Of a DNA stretch of 44,934 bases, positions 1-8,565 are shown piece after piece. This DNA comes from Lentisphaerae bacterium RIFOXYA12_64_32 (GTDB lineage: Bacteria > Verrucomicrobiota > Lentisphaeria > Oligosphaerales > YB12-FULL-65-16). The DNA is taken from NCBI GenBank assembly GCA_001803235.1, contig MHBL01000023.1, forward strand, positions 1-44,934, in the 5' to 3' direction. Below the pieces are notes generated by a model. It was given only the letters and a program-made list of their open reading frames with translations, made no database searches and was not told the DNA's origin. Each line of letters starts with the position of its first letter. Positions within the stretch are counted from its first letter, which is position 1. Position numbers and translations under genes: made by a program.

Positions 1-95
1 CATATTTCAATATGCTCAGTCCTCGTTCCTAGAATCTGACGGCCTGGCGCCACGCCAAACTGCCAAGTTATTCTTTCGCGGACCCTTAGCCGGGA

Positions 96-755
96 TCACG
101 ACGTGGTGATCCCGTGCTGGATGGCAAACTTGACCAACGACGGCACGTCCCTGACGCCCAGTTTCTGCATGAGGCGACTGCGATACGTCTCGACCGTCTT
201 CGGTGAGAGGTAAATTGTCTGTGCGATGTCGGCGCTGGACCGGCCTTCGACCACCAGTTGCAGGATCTCGCGTTCGCGCGTGCTCAGCCGCTCGAGCGGG
301 CTCTTGGCCGGCAGCCCCTGGCGTTGCAGCACGAAATCGTCGATGACCGTCTCGGTGATCTTGCGGCTGAGGTACCGGGTGCCGTTCCGCGCCGCGCGAA
401 CCGCGCTGACCACCTCCTTGCCGGCCGACTCTTTCAGGACGTATCCGGACGCGCCGGCCTGCAGGGCACGGTAGACGTGCTCGGCGGTGGCGTACATGGA
501 GAGGATTACCACCTGGGTCTTCGGATACAGTTCACGAATCTGCCGCGCCGCCTCAATGCCGTTCAGCTCCGGCATGGCCACGTCCAGCACCGCCACCTCC
601 GGGCTCAGTTCCTGCACCATGGCGATCGCCTTGCGACCGTCGTCGACGTCACCCACCACCGTGATGTCGCCGGCGGCTTCGAGCACCAACCGCAGGCCTT
701 CCCGCACCACGGCATGATCGTCAGCCAGGACCACCCGAATAGACATGGTGTTCAC
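96..755 (-). CDS. NarL/FixJ-family two-component response regulator
   Basis: A 219-aa response regulator that would be phosphorylated by the adjacent kinase and then act as a DNA-binding transcription factor. The receiver domain (about residues 5-125) shows the acidic pair after VVLADDH and the phosphoacceptor Asp near residue 58 in VAVLDVAMPE, with the conserved Lys in YVLKES. A LuxR-type helix-turn-helix follows (about 150-215; LSTREREILQLVVEG, then SPKTVETYRSRLMQKLGV). I chose the GTG start at 755 because GGAGG lies 8 bases upstream and the GTG overlaps the kinase stop as GTGA; an ATG at 746 is the alternative. The 4-base overlap implies translational coupling. The target genes cannot be read from the sequence. 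Confidence 0.93.
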   Translation of the reverse strand: MNTMSIRVVLADDHAVVREGLRLVLEAAGDITVVGDVDDGRKAIAMVQELSPEVAVLDVAMPELNGIEAARQIRELYPKTQVVILSMYATAEHVYRALQAGASGYVLKESAGKEVVSAVRAARNGTRYLSRKITETVIDDFVLQRQGLPAKSPLERLSTREREILQLVVEGRSSADIAQTIYLSPKTVETYRSRLMQKLGVRDVPSLVKFAIQHGITTS

Positions 756-3700
756 TGCCCCCGCCTCCGGACGTTGACGATCACGGAGGTTCCTTGTCCC
801 GACCCAGACTGCAGTTCGAACTCGCCGCCGGCGGCAATGGCCCGTTCGCGCATGATGATCAGCCCCCAGCCGGATGGTTCCATCGACCCGCTCACGGCGT
901 CCGGGTCGAACCCGATACCGTCGTCGGTGACGCGCAGCGACACGACCCGGTCGTCCTCGCTCAACGAGAGTGACAGCTGGTCGGCTCGGGCGTGTTTGAC
1001 GGCATTGGTGCACGCCTCCTGCGCGATGCGGAACAGGGAGGTCTCCACATCCAGCGGCAGACGTGGCTGCAGTTCGGTCACGTTTAGATCGAACGGGATG
1101 TCATGCCGCTTGCGGAACTCCTCCGCGTACCACCGCAGCGCGGCGGCCAGGCCGTAGTCGTCCAGCACGGGCGGTCGCAGTCGGGTCGTCACGCCCCGAA
1201 CGCGTTCTGCAAGGTCCTCCACTAGATTCACCAGACCCGTCAACCGGTCCCTGACATCCGGCCTGTCGGCGGCGGGGACCATGCCCGAGAGCAGGTTCAG
1301 GTTGATGCCCACAGCCGTCAGGCTCTGCCCGATCTCGTCGTGGAGTTCGGCTGCCAGCCGCCGCCGCTCCGCCTCTTCGGCTTCAGCGAGGCGCGCCGCC
1401 AACTCACGGAGCTGTTGGCGCGACTCCTGCAGCACCCGCTCGGCATGCCGCCGCTCCGTGATGTCCTGGATAATGGTCAGCACGCGCGCCACTTTGCCGT
1501 TCTCGAAGATCGGGATCTTGCGGGTCTCGGTGGTGATCTCGCGGCCGGCGACCTGAATGACCTCCGTGGTCTTCAGTGTCCGCCCGGTCGCGAACACATC
1601 CTCGTACTCCTGGCGCACATGGGGTGGCAGAAACGGAAAAACGTCCAGCAGGCACTGTCCCGGTTCGCCTGGGTCAAGTCCCAACTGCCGGCACCAGTTG
1701 GCGAACGTCTTGCTGAACAACGTGAATCGCAGTTCCCGATCCAACACATGGATGGGGTCGGTGATGGCATCCACCGTCGTACTGTAAAGCAGTTGCGACG
1801 TCCGGATCGCCTCCTCAGCCAGTTTGCGCTGCGTGATGTCGCGGGCCAGGGAGATGACAATCTGCCCGCCTATGCCTTCGATGGCCGCGGAGTTCACTTC
1901 CATCGGGACCCTGTCCCCGTCCTTGCGGACCATGACCGTCTCGAACGTGGCTTGGCGGGCGCGCATGAGTCCGTCAATGATCTGAGGGCTGCGGCCCATG
2001 ACCAGACTTTCCGGCGCAATGAACTCGGTGATCTCGTGCCCGATGAGTTCTTCCCTGCTGTACCCCAGCAGGCGGCACGTGGCGTCGTTGACGCTGACGA
2101 TCGGCCCGGGGGCGGCGTCTCCGGGAACCGCGTGCACGAAGACTGCATCGGTGATCGCGTTGAACAACAGCCGGTACTGCTCTTCGCTGCGGCGCAGCAG
2201 CCGTTCAGCCTCTTTCTCCTGAGTGACATCCTGCACCGTGCTCAAGACGACCTTCCGGCCGTCCATATCGACCAAGTCTATGTTGAACAGCAGCGTCCCG
2301 ACCTCACCCGTCCGGCGCCGCATTCGCGCTTGCCAGTCCCTGACTTGACCGGATTTCTTCAGTTCGGCGAGAAGCCGCTGCCGGCCCTCCGGGTCCTCGT
2401 AGAGCGAAGCGGTGTTCGTGGTCTTCAGCTCATCGGGGGTAAGGCGGCTCAACTCCAGGAAGTGCCGGTTGACCTCGATGAAAGTCCCGTCCAATTCGGC
2501 AATGCAGATTCCCACGGGCGCATTGTCGAACAGCGCCCGGTAGCGCGCCTCGCTCTCGCGCAGCGCCTCGGCGGCGTTCCGGCGTTCGGTGACGTCGCGC
2601 GCGATCACCAGCGCGCCGACGATGTTGCCGTCGCTGTCGCTGAGTGGCGCCATGGTGGTGTGGAAGTACCGGTTCTGGCCTGCGACTTGGCTGAGCGAGT
2701 CGAGCGACTCGCTCTGGCCCGTTTTCATGATACGCCGCACCGACGCGACCTGACGGTCAGCGTGTTCACGGGGGAAAAGTTCCCACATGGTCTTGCCGAT
2801 CAGGTCCTCGGGCCTGCCGCCCAATGCCTTGGCGGCGGTGCTGTTCATGAACTGGAACGTCCCGGAGTAGTCGACCGTGGCAATGACTTCGTCCGCACTT
2901 TCGACCAGGGCGCGGTACTGCTCCTCGCTGTTCTTCAGGGCCGCTGCGGCGCGTTCGCGGGCGGCGATTTCCTCCAGCAGCAGGTCGTTGGCCTGTTCGA
3001 GTTCGCCGGCGCGTTGCGCGACCAGATCCTCGAGGTGATCGCGGTACTTCAGCAGTTCCGCCTCGGCCATGCGGCGTTCCGTGATGTCCTCGCCGGAACT
3101 CAGCACTCCGGCAAACCTTCCGGCCTCGTCGGACAGGACCACATTGTGCCAGGCGATCAGCCGTTCGACACCGCGGTGGGTCAGCACCGGGCTCTCGAAG
3201 TATTCGCTGCCGTCCAGTTCGCCACTGGCCAACTGATCGAACACACGCCGCACCCGTTCGCGGCTGTCGGGCGGCACAAAGCCGGCAAACCAGTCCTGCC
3301 CCAGGGCCTCCTCACCCTTGCAGCCCAGGATCTGCTCCCCCCTGCGGTTCAGCAGTGTGATCCGGCCCGTGCGGCTGAGTGCGACAATCATGACTCCAGC
3401 GACGTCGAGGCACTGCTGTGCCGTGGTCTGGGCATCGACCAGCGCGGCGCGCGTCTGCTGCCGCGCCGTGACGTCGCACAGCAGGCACCACAACCGACGC
3501 ACCTTCTGCTTCCGGTCGCGCCGCACGATGGCGGATACCGCACAAGAGAACGAATCCCCCTCGGCCGACAGGAGGGTCAGTTCGCACTGCAGGTGCTGAC
3601 GCGATACGGAACGACACAAGTTGGCGAGAAGACGCCGGAAATCATCCCTCTCGCCGCGGTCGACAAAGTCGGCAAACCGTCTACCTTTCAAGTCATGGGC

Positions 3701-4042
3701 AGGCAGACGCAGTAAGGCCGACCCCGCGGCATTGACGTTCTGGATGACGCCCCGGCTGTCCAAGACGGCCACGCCGTGGAGAGACGCGTCCATCAACTCG
3801 GTGTACGGGGCGACGGCCGATTCCTTGTCGGCGGCGGACCCGACGCTGCGGCGACCCCGTGGCTGCGCGCCTGTGGCGCGCAGCGCCTGACGCAGGTCCC
3901 CGAGGGCTTGCTCGGCGCGCTCGAGGTGTCGGCTCACCGTCGCCCGGGCGGCGGGCGCGAGACGACGGACGTCGCGCGACAAGGCATCGAGCCGCCGCGC
4001 GAGAAGACTGCAGCCTTGCGCTGGAGTGCGCCGTGTCGTCAT
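752..4042 (-). CDS. Multi-PAS soluble sensor histidine kinase (HisKA_3 / NarX-DegS type)
   Basis: A 1096-aa kinase that autophosphorylates on His and signals to the regulator encoded next. From the N terminus I see a short coiled-coil-like region (1-75), then about six PAS-like units (roughly 78-195, 205-325, 370-490, 495-615, 620-745, 750-870), several ending in the PAC-type DIT(E/Q)R motif. The HisKA_3 dimerisation segment follows, with the phosphoacceptor His near residue 901 in AELHDEIGQSLTAVG, then an HATPase_c domain with the N box around residue 1013 (AQEACTNAVKHA) and the G box DDGIGFD. There is no signal peptide and no transmembrane segment, so it should sense cytoplasmic ligands or redox cues. 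The ATG at 4042 has a GGAGA site 4 bases upstream. Confidence 0.94.
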   Translation of the reverse strand: MTTRRTPAQGCSLLARRLDALSRDVRRLAPAARATVSRHLERAEQALGDLRQALRATGAQPRGRRSVGSAADKESAVAPYTELMDASLHGVAVLDSRGVIQNVNAAGSALLRLPAHDLKGRRFADFVDRGERDDFRRLLANLCRSVSRQHLQCELTLLSAEGDSFSCAVSAIVRRDRKQKVRRLWCLLCDVTARQQTRAALVDAQTTAQQCLDVAGVMIVALSRTGRITLLNRRGEQILGCKGEEALGQDWFAGFVPPDSRERVRRVFDQLASGELDGSEYFESPVLTHRGVERLIAWHNVVLSDEAGRFAGVLSSGEDITERRMAEAELLKYRDHLEDLVAQRAGELEQANDLLLEEIAARERAAAALKNSEEQYRALVESADEVIATVDYSGTFQFMNSTAAKALGGRPEDLIGKTMWELFPREHADRQVASVRRIMKTGQSESLDSLSQVAGQNRYFHTTMAPLSDSDGNIVGALVIARDVTERRNAAEALRESEARYRALFDNAPVGICIAELDGTFIEVNRHFLELSRLTPDELKTTNTASLYEDPEGRQRLLAELKKSGQVRDWQARMRRRTGEVGTLLFNIDLVDMDGRKVVLSTVQDVTQEKEAERLLRRSEEQYRLLFNAITDAVFVHAVPGDAAPGPIVSVNDATCRLLGYSREELIGHEITEFIAPESLVMGRSPQIIDGLMRARQATFETVMVRKDGDRVPMEVNSAAIEGIGGQIVISLARDITQRKLAEEAIRTSQLLYSTTVDAITDPIHVLDRELRFTLFSKTFANWCRQLGLDPGEPGQCLLDVFPFLPPHVRQEYEDVFATGRTLKTTEVIQVAGREITTETRKIPIFENGKVARVLTIIQDITERRHAERVLQESRQQLRELAARLAEAEEAERRRLAAELHDEIGQSLTAVGINLNLLSGMVPAADRPDVRDRLTGLVNLVEDLAERVRGVTTRLRPPVLDDYGLAAALRWYAEEFRKRHDIPFDLNVTELQPRLPLDVETSLFRIAQEACTNAVKHARADQLSLSLSEDDRVVSLRVTDDGIGFDPDAVSGSMEPSGWGLIIMRERAIAAGGEFELQSGSGQGTSVIVNVRRRGQ

Positions 4043-4139
4043 GCCGTCTCCAGGTGTTGAGCGTCAAATCGGCGGAGATCCGAAACAAAATCCCTTACCT
4101 ATCAGCCGCTTGCAAAACCCTGTTTTACATGCGGAGTGT

Positions 4140-4229
4140 TCAGGTGTCAGGTTTCGGGTGTCGGAAAATATCTCGCTCAACCGCACGCAGTTACGCATTC
4201 CTGAAACCTGAACACTGAAACCTGAAACC
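4140..4229. repeat. 7-bp unit array TC(A/G)GGT(G/T) with inverted counterpart
   Basis: The left part (4140-4164) reads TCAGGTG, TCAGGTT, TCGGGTG, TCGG in direct tandem. The right part (about 4195-4229) carries CCTGAAA/CCTGAAC-type units, the same phrase in the opposite orientation. The pair lies about 100 bp upstream of the kinase start codon. Confidence 0.75.
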
Positions 4230-4256
4230 GGCGCTTGCAGGGGTTCTGCAAGCGCC
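4230..4256. repeat. Perfect 11-bp stem, 5-base loop hairpin
   Basis: GGCGCTTGCAG (4230-4240) and CTGCAAGCGCC (4246-4256) pair perfectly around GGGTT. No T-run follows on either side, so it is not a textbook intrinsic terminator. It directly abuts the 7-bp unit array and is probably part of the same palindromic element. Confidence 0.75.
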
Positions 4257-4388
4257 TCCTATATAACTAACCCCCGCTGACGACGGATTTCAACTCGCGC
4301 GCCGGAGGCTTCAGGGAATGAGTAAAAGGCGACCTGTGCAATAAACGGAGCAGTGTGGCGCCAGCCCAGGCCGGCCCCTCCTGACAGG

Positions 4389-4475
4389 CAGTACCGCGGG
4401 CGGCCCTCCGCCCGCCATACGAGTCTTGTTCTACGTGGGCGCCGAGAAGCGGGCGGGGGGCCGCCTGCGGTACTG
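4389..4475. repeat. Inverted repeat, 18-bp arms (17/18 match)
   Basis: The left arm (4389-4406, CAGTACCGCGGGCGGCCC) and the inverted right arm (4458-4475) differ at one base. The 87-bp palindrome has no coding potential and is probably a small non-autonomous repeat element. Confidence 0.7.
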
Positions 4476-4675
4476 TCGGAAGGTGACGGGGCCTGATCCC
4501 CTTATTGCACAGGTCGGTAAAAAGGGGAGGGGACGCGCACTCGCGGCCCGCGATTCCGATTCACCCGTGGCACAAGGCCACGGGGGACCGGACTCTCACC
4601 GCGTGGAGCAACCTGAACGCCCGTACATGGGGCCGATTGACACGCACAGGAGACGCCGCGGAGGGGGTGTAACTC

Positions 4676-4812
4676 TGTGGAGCGCGGTGGCAAGTCCGCC
4701 ACGGGCGGCGCGACACCGCTTTGGCTGCGACGCGTTGCCCGCGCGACGCACCCCAGCCAAAGCGGCGTCGCCGTCCTGCCCTCTGGGCTGGACTCTGCCG
4801 CCGCACTCCACA
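4676..4812 (+). mobile_element. MITE-like element, copy A
   Basis: A 137-bp element with imperfect terminal inverted repeats (TGTGGAGCGCGGTGGCA at the left, inverted TGTGGAGTGCGGCGGCA at the right) and a second internal inverted pair around CGCTTTGGCTG. A clearly homologous copy lies in the opposite orientation at 26288-26420. It is too small to encode a transposase. I could not identify a convincing target-site duplication. Confidence 0.75.
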
Positions 4813-5050
4813 TGGCGTGGCACGGATGCCGGGCGCGGCAGTTCAACTTGTCAGGGCTGGGAGCCTGGCTCGGCGAGGACCGGGGGGGGGCACGCATGGG
4901 CCGGCACGCCGCGGTTCCATCCGCGACGCATTTCACGACCGCACCGGCCCCGTTGACCCGAGACGAACAGCCGCTATCTTTAGGGGCGACGCATCGGCAA
5001 CGGAATTTTGTGTGTCTTGTTGGCACCCGACAATACAGGTTGAACACGGT

Positions 5051-6877
5051 TTGGCCACGATCCTGGGCATTTCAGCGTTTTACCACGACAGTGCCGCCGC
5101 ACTGGTCCGGGATGGCGAGATTGTGGCCGCCGCGCAGGAGGAGCGCTTCACCCGCGTCAAACACGACCACCGCTTTCCCCAGCATGCGGTGGACTACTGT
5201 CTGGCTGAGGCGGGCGTCACTCCGGAGCGACTCGACGCGGTGGCGTTCTACGAGAAGCCGCTGCTGAAGTTTGAACGGCTTCTGGAGACCTACCTCGCGC
5301 TGGCTCCGCACGGGTTCAAGTCCTTCACGATGGCCATGCCGTTGTGGCTGCATCAGAAGCTTTTCCTGCCGCGCGAGATCGATCACGGGCTGGGCGATCG
5401 CTACGAGGGGCCGATCTACTTCATCCGGCACCACGACGCGCACGCGGCCAGCGCCTTTTTCCCCTCGCCGTTCCGCGAAGCCGCGATCCTCACCCTGGAT
5501 GGCGTGGGCGAGTGGACCACGACGAGTTGGGGTATCGGCCGGGACCACCGTATCGAGTTGAAGAAAGAGGTCCGGTTCCCGCACTCGCTGGGCCTGTTGT
5601 ACAGTGCATTCACCTACTACACCGGCTTCAAAGTCAACTCCGGCGAATACAAAGTCATGGGGCTGGCGCCGTACGGCGAGCCCAAGTACGTGGATCGGAT
5701 TCTCGAACACCTGATCGACCTGAAAGAGGACGGCTCATTCTGGCTCGACCAGAGCTACTTTGACTACTGTGCCGGCCTGACCATGACCAGTGAGAAGTTC
5801 CACGCGCTGTTCGAGGGCCCGCCGCGGGAACCGGAGTCCCAGCTGACTCAACGCGACATGGACCTGGCCGCCAGCGTTCAGGTGGTGACCGAAATGGCCA
5901 TGACGCGGATGGCCCGGCACGTGCATCGCGAAACAGGCCTGGAGAACCTCTGCCTGGCCGGCGGTGTGGCGCTGAACTGCGTCGGCAACGGCCGAATCCT
6001 GCGGGATAGCCCCTTTCGGAATCTCTGGATTCAGCCCGCCGCCGGAGATGCGGGCGGCGCCATCGGGGCGGCGCTGTTCGCCTGGCACCAGATCCTCGAC
6101 AAGGGCCGCACACCGACCCCGCACGACAGTCAGCACGGGTCGTGCCTGGGCCCCTCCTACACCCGGGCCCAGATCACCACCTACCTGGATTCCGTGGGAG
6201 CCAGGTATCTGGCGTTCGACGACGAGCACGCATTGCTCGAGCGCCTCGCCGCCATGCTGGAGGCGGGCAAGGTGATCGGCTGGGTTCAAGGCCGGATGGA
6301 GTTCGGCCCTCGCGCCCTGGGCGGCCGCAGCATTCTGGGTGACCCGCGGAACACCGAGATGCAGAAGAACATGAACCTGAAGATCAAGTTCCGCGAGTCG
6401 TTCCGTCCCTTTGCGCCCAGTTGCCTGGAAGAACGCGTCAGCGACTATTTCGAGATGAACTGTGCCAGTCCGTACATGCTGCTGGTGGCGCCGATTCAGA
6501 GCGACCGCCGCCAAGCCATGACCGACGAGCAGCAGCAGCGGTTTGGCATCGAGAAACTGAACGTGGTCCGCTCGGATGTCCCGGCCATCACGCATGTCGA
6601 TTACTCCGCACGCGTGCAGACCGTCGACTCCGAGCGTTTCCCGCGCTACTACCGGCTGTTGAAGGAATTCGATCAGCGCACCGGCTGCGGTGTGCTTGTG
6701 AACACGTCGTTTAACATCCGTGGCGAACCGATCGTGTGCACGCCGGAGGACGCCTACCGCTGCTTCATGTTCACCGACATGGATGCGCTAGTCCTCGAAG
6801 ACGTGCTCTGCCTCAAAGAGGAGCAACCCCACATGCCGGGCGTCGAGGAGTACAAGAAGGAGTTCAAGCTCGACTGA
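5051..6877 (+). CDS. NodU/CmcH-family O-carbamoyltransferase
   Basis: A 608-aa protein of the family that moves a carbamoyl group from carbamoyl phosphate, via a carbamoyl-adenylate, to a hydroxyl of a sugar or natural product. The N terminus starts ATILGISAFYHDSAAALV with an actin/HSP70-like first strand. HHDAHA (residues 127-132) is the family metal-binding motif. LAGGVALNCVGNG and GRMEFGPRALGGRSIL are conserved blocks, the latter in the C-terminal YrdC-like half. I chose the TTG at 5051 because homology begins exactly there; the frame is open upstream but reads through a repeat element. It is followed by DUF5989 and SxtJ-like genes, a known companion set. The acceptor is unknown. Confidence 0.92.
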   Translation: MATILGISAFYHDSAAALVRDGEIVAAAQEERFTRVKHDHRFPQHAVDYCLAEAGVTPERLDAVAFYEKPLLKFERLLETYLALAPHGFKSFTMAMPLWLHQKLFLPREIDHGLGDRYEGPIYFIRHHDAHAASAFFPSPFREAAILTLDGVGEWTTTSWGIGRDHRIELKKEVRFPHSLGLLYSAFTYYTGFKVNSGEYKVMGLAPYGEPKYVDRILEHLIDLKEDGSFWLDQSYFDYCAGLTMTSEKFHALFEGPPREPESQLTQRDMDLAASVQVVTEMAMTRMARHVHRETGLENLCLAGGVALNCVGNGRILRDSPFRNLWIQPAAGDAGGAIGAALFAWHQILDKGRTPTPHDSQHGSCLGPSYTRAQITTYLDSVGARYLAFDDEHALLERLAAMLEAGKVIGWVQGRMEFGPRALGGRSILGDPRNTEMQKNMNLKIKFRESFRPFAPSCLEERVSDYFEMNCASPYMLLVAPIQSDRRQAMTDEQQQRFGIEKLNVVRSDVPAITHVDYSARVQTVDSERFPRYYRLLKEFDQRTGCGVLVNTSFNIRGEPIVCTPEDAYRCFMFTDMDALVLEDVLCLKEEQPHMPGVEEYKKEFKLD

Positions 6878-6927
6878 GTGGCGAACAGCGATCGGTGCCG
6901 ATCCCGATGGCGAGCAGGAGACAGATC

Positions 6928-7086
6928 ATGGCGAAACGAACCGGTATTCTGGCAGAATTTTTCCTGTTCCTTAAGGAAAATAAGCTCTACTGGCTGACCC
7001 CGATTATCATTGTCATGCTGCTGCTCATTCTGCTGGTGACGTTGGGCGGCGGGGCAGCCGCACCGTTTATCTATACGCTGTTCTAG
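6928..7086 (+). CDS. DUF5989-family small membrane protein
   Basis: A 52-aa protein with a charged N terminus (MAKRTGILAEFFLFLKENK), a YWLTP motif and one strong transmembrane helix (about residues 24-43). The length and the motif order match the DUF5989 family, which is usually encoded between a NodU-type carbamoyltransferase and an SxtJ-like protein, as here. CAGGAG lies 9 bases before the ATG. Its molecular role is unknown; it may anchor or scaffold the module at the membrane. Confidence 0.88.
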   Translation: MAKRTGILAEFFLFLKENKLYWLTPIIIVMLLLILLVTLGGGAAAPFIYTLF

Positions 7087-7116
7087 AGGTTCAGAGGTTC
7101 AGAGTTTCAGAGGTTC
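7085..7116. repeat. 8-bp unit array AGAGGTTC x4
   Basis: Four tandem units: AGAGGTTC, AGAGGTTC, AGAGTTTC, AGAGGTTC. The first overlaps the TAG stop of the DUF5989 gene. A G8 run follows (7117-7124), about 115 bp upstream of the SxtJ-like start. Confidence 0.85.
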
Positions 7117-7240
7117 GGGGGGGGAAGGTTGAGGAATACGTAACCGATTCAGCATCGGAAGGTTACTTCCCGCCCCCCGCCCCCTGAACCCTGACCGTCA
7201 GGCTGGGCAACGCTTCGGGCGGCTGTGACGAGGAGAGCTG

Positions 7241-7669
7241 ATGTCTCTGGTCCGCATCAATTGGAAACCGACTCCCCGCGAACTGCGCTGGTTCGGGGTG
7301 GCCATGATCGTGGGGTTCGGTGTCATGGGCACGCTGGCGTGGGGCGGGTGGTGGCCGGCGGAGGAGCCCCACCCCCGAGCCGCCGTCGTGCTTTGGGGCG
7401 TCGGCGGGATCGCTGGCCTTCTGGGCTTGACCGGCACCCGCGCCGCACTGCCCGTCTACTGGGCGTGGATGGGCGTCGCCAAGGTCATGGGAACGATCGT
7501 CAGCTACGTGCTGCTGGCCTTGGTCTTCTACGTCTTATTCTCGCTCATGGGACTGGCCGCACGGCTGATCGGCAGAGACAAGCTGCAATTGCGCCGCAGA
7601 GCGACAAATACCTACTGGCAGGACCTGGCACGGGGGCCGGCACGACCGGACTACGAACGCCAGTTCTGA
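7241..7669 (+). CDS. SxtJ-like membrane protein
   Basis: A 142-aa membrane protein. It opens with a RINWKPTPRELRWFG motif typical of the SxtJ family, followed by about three transmembrane segments (residues ~17-36, ~47-65 and ~75-110) and a polar tail ending in YWQDLARGPARPDYERQF. The position after carbamoyltransferase and DUF5989 supports the assignment. GGAG precedes the ATG by a few bases. The function is not known experimentally; in saxitoxin clusters the homologue is an uncharacterised accessory. Confidence 0.82.
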   Translation: MSLVRINWKPTPRELRWFGVAMIVGFGVMGTLAWGGWWPAEEPHPRAAVVLWGVGGIAGLLGLTGTRAALPVYWAWMGVAKVMGTIVSYVLLALVFYVLFSLMGLAARLIGRDKLQLRRRATNTYWQDLARGPARPDYERQF

Positions 7670-7744
7670 ACGAATGCCGTCGGGGAGAGGGCGGCATCGG
7701 CTCCTTGCGTTGCCCTGGCGACAGGCCCCGCCATCGCCTCCCTC

Positions 7745-8497
7745 TCAAGCCTGGTCGTAATCGGTCCGCGGCCGGTACCAGATGTTGCGGAACCGCACCA
7801 GGTCGCCGTGGTCCTGAAGTACCAGCGGGCCCTGGGCCGGGTGCGGTGTGTACTGCGTTGCCTGACGGTGCTTGGTCGGGCCTTGGAGCTCGCGGTGGTG
7901 ATGGAGAACCAAGCCGTTCTGGATGACGGTGACGAAAGCCGGTCGGAGCAGTTTGTCGCCGTCAAAGCGCGGCCCCTCCCAAATGATGTCGTAGGTCTGC
8001 CACTCCGCGGGCTTGCGGCAGGCGTTGACCAGGGGCGGGAACTGCCCGTAAAGGGCGCCGGTCGTCCCGTCGGCATACGTCGGGTTCTGGTAGCAGTCCA
8101 GCACTTGAATTTCGTATTGGCCCAGGAGAAATACGCCGCTGTTGCCACGCCCCTGACTGTTGCCCACGACGACCGCCGGTTCGGCCCACTCCACGTGCAA
8201 CTGGCAGTCGCCGAAGGGGTCCCGGGTCCGGATATTCCCCGTTTTCGGAACGACTTCCATATAACCGCTGTCCACTTTCCACTTTGCCGGGCTGCCGTCC
8301 ATAGATTCCCAACTCGAGAGGTTGCGGCCGTCGAACAAGACCACCGCGTCGGAGGGAACCCGTCCCGGCGCGTCTTGCGTGCTCGCTGTCCCGGGCGTCA
8401 CGACGCGCGGCTGGGGGCGCTTCGAGTCATGGACACGGTACGGCCAGCCGGGGATCAGGGGGGTGTCGTCATAGCCGATTTGCGGTTGCTGGGACAT
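7745..8497 (-). CDS. DUF1080 (3-keto-disaccharide hydrolase-type) protein
   Basis: A 250-aa DUF1080 protein with a concanavalin-like beta-sandwich. Family landmarks are VVLFDGRNLSSWES near residue 50, a DCQLHVEW strand, the RGNSGVFLLGQYEIQVLDCYQNPTYADG block, a GALYGQFPP segment and EWQTYDIIW. DUF1080 members are linked to cleavage of 3-keto-disaccharides or to carbohydrate binding. Unlike many relatives it has no visible signal peptide or lipobox, so a cytoplasmic location is likely. The ATG has AAGGAG 7 bases upstream. It converges on the SxtJ-like gene and is followed upstream by a prepilin-like gene in the same orientation. Confidence 0.88.
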   Translation of the reverse strand: MSQQPQIGYDDTPLIPGWPYRVHDSKRPQPRVVTPGTASTQDAPGRVPSDAVVLFDGRNLSSWESMDGSPAKWKVDSGYMEVVPKTGNIRTRDPFGDCQLHVEWAEPAVVVGNSQGRGNSGVFLLGQYEIQVLDCYQNPTYADGTTGALYGQFPPLVNACRKPAEWQTYDIIWEGPRFDGDKLLRPAFVTVIQNGLVLHHHRELQGPTKHRQATQYTPHPAQGPLVLQDHGDLVRFRNIWYRPRTDYDQA

Positions 8498-8565
8498 CGA
8501 GAAGCTCCTTACTCTGAGATGGGAACGTCAGGGCTCCCGCGGGCAACTCACGGCCCTGCCGGGGC

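Larger units (their letters stand above)
4043..5050. other. Long intergenic region rich in inverted repeats
   Basis: About 1 kb between the divergent kinase and carbamoyltransferase genes. I see no convincing gene. It holds a 7-bp repeat array (4140-4164) with a related inverted counterpart (about 4195-4229), an 11-bp perfect hairpin (4230-4256), an inverted repeat at 4389-4475 and a MITE-like element at 4676-4812. A G9 run lies at 4882-4890. Open frames here read through these repeats and show no protein family. Confidence 0.7.

Noticed and set aside
4230..4256. Intrinsic terminator
   Set aside because: The stem is strong but no T-run follows in either direction, and it lies in a divergent promoter region.
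4501..4640. tRNA-like segment on the minus strand
   Set aside because: A stretch vaguely resembles tRNA T-arm DNA, but no acceptor stem, anticodon arm or proper T loop can be paired.
4426..4956. Open reading frame on the plus strand upstream of the carbamoyltransferase
   Set aside because: It runs through inverted repeats and the MITE-like element, with no motif or ribosome-binding site.
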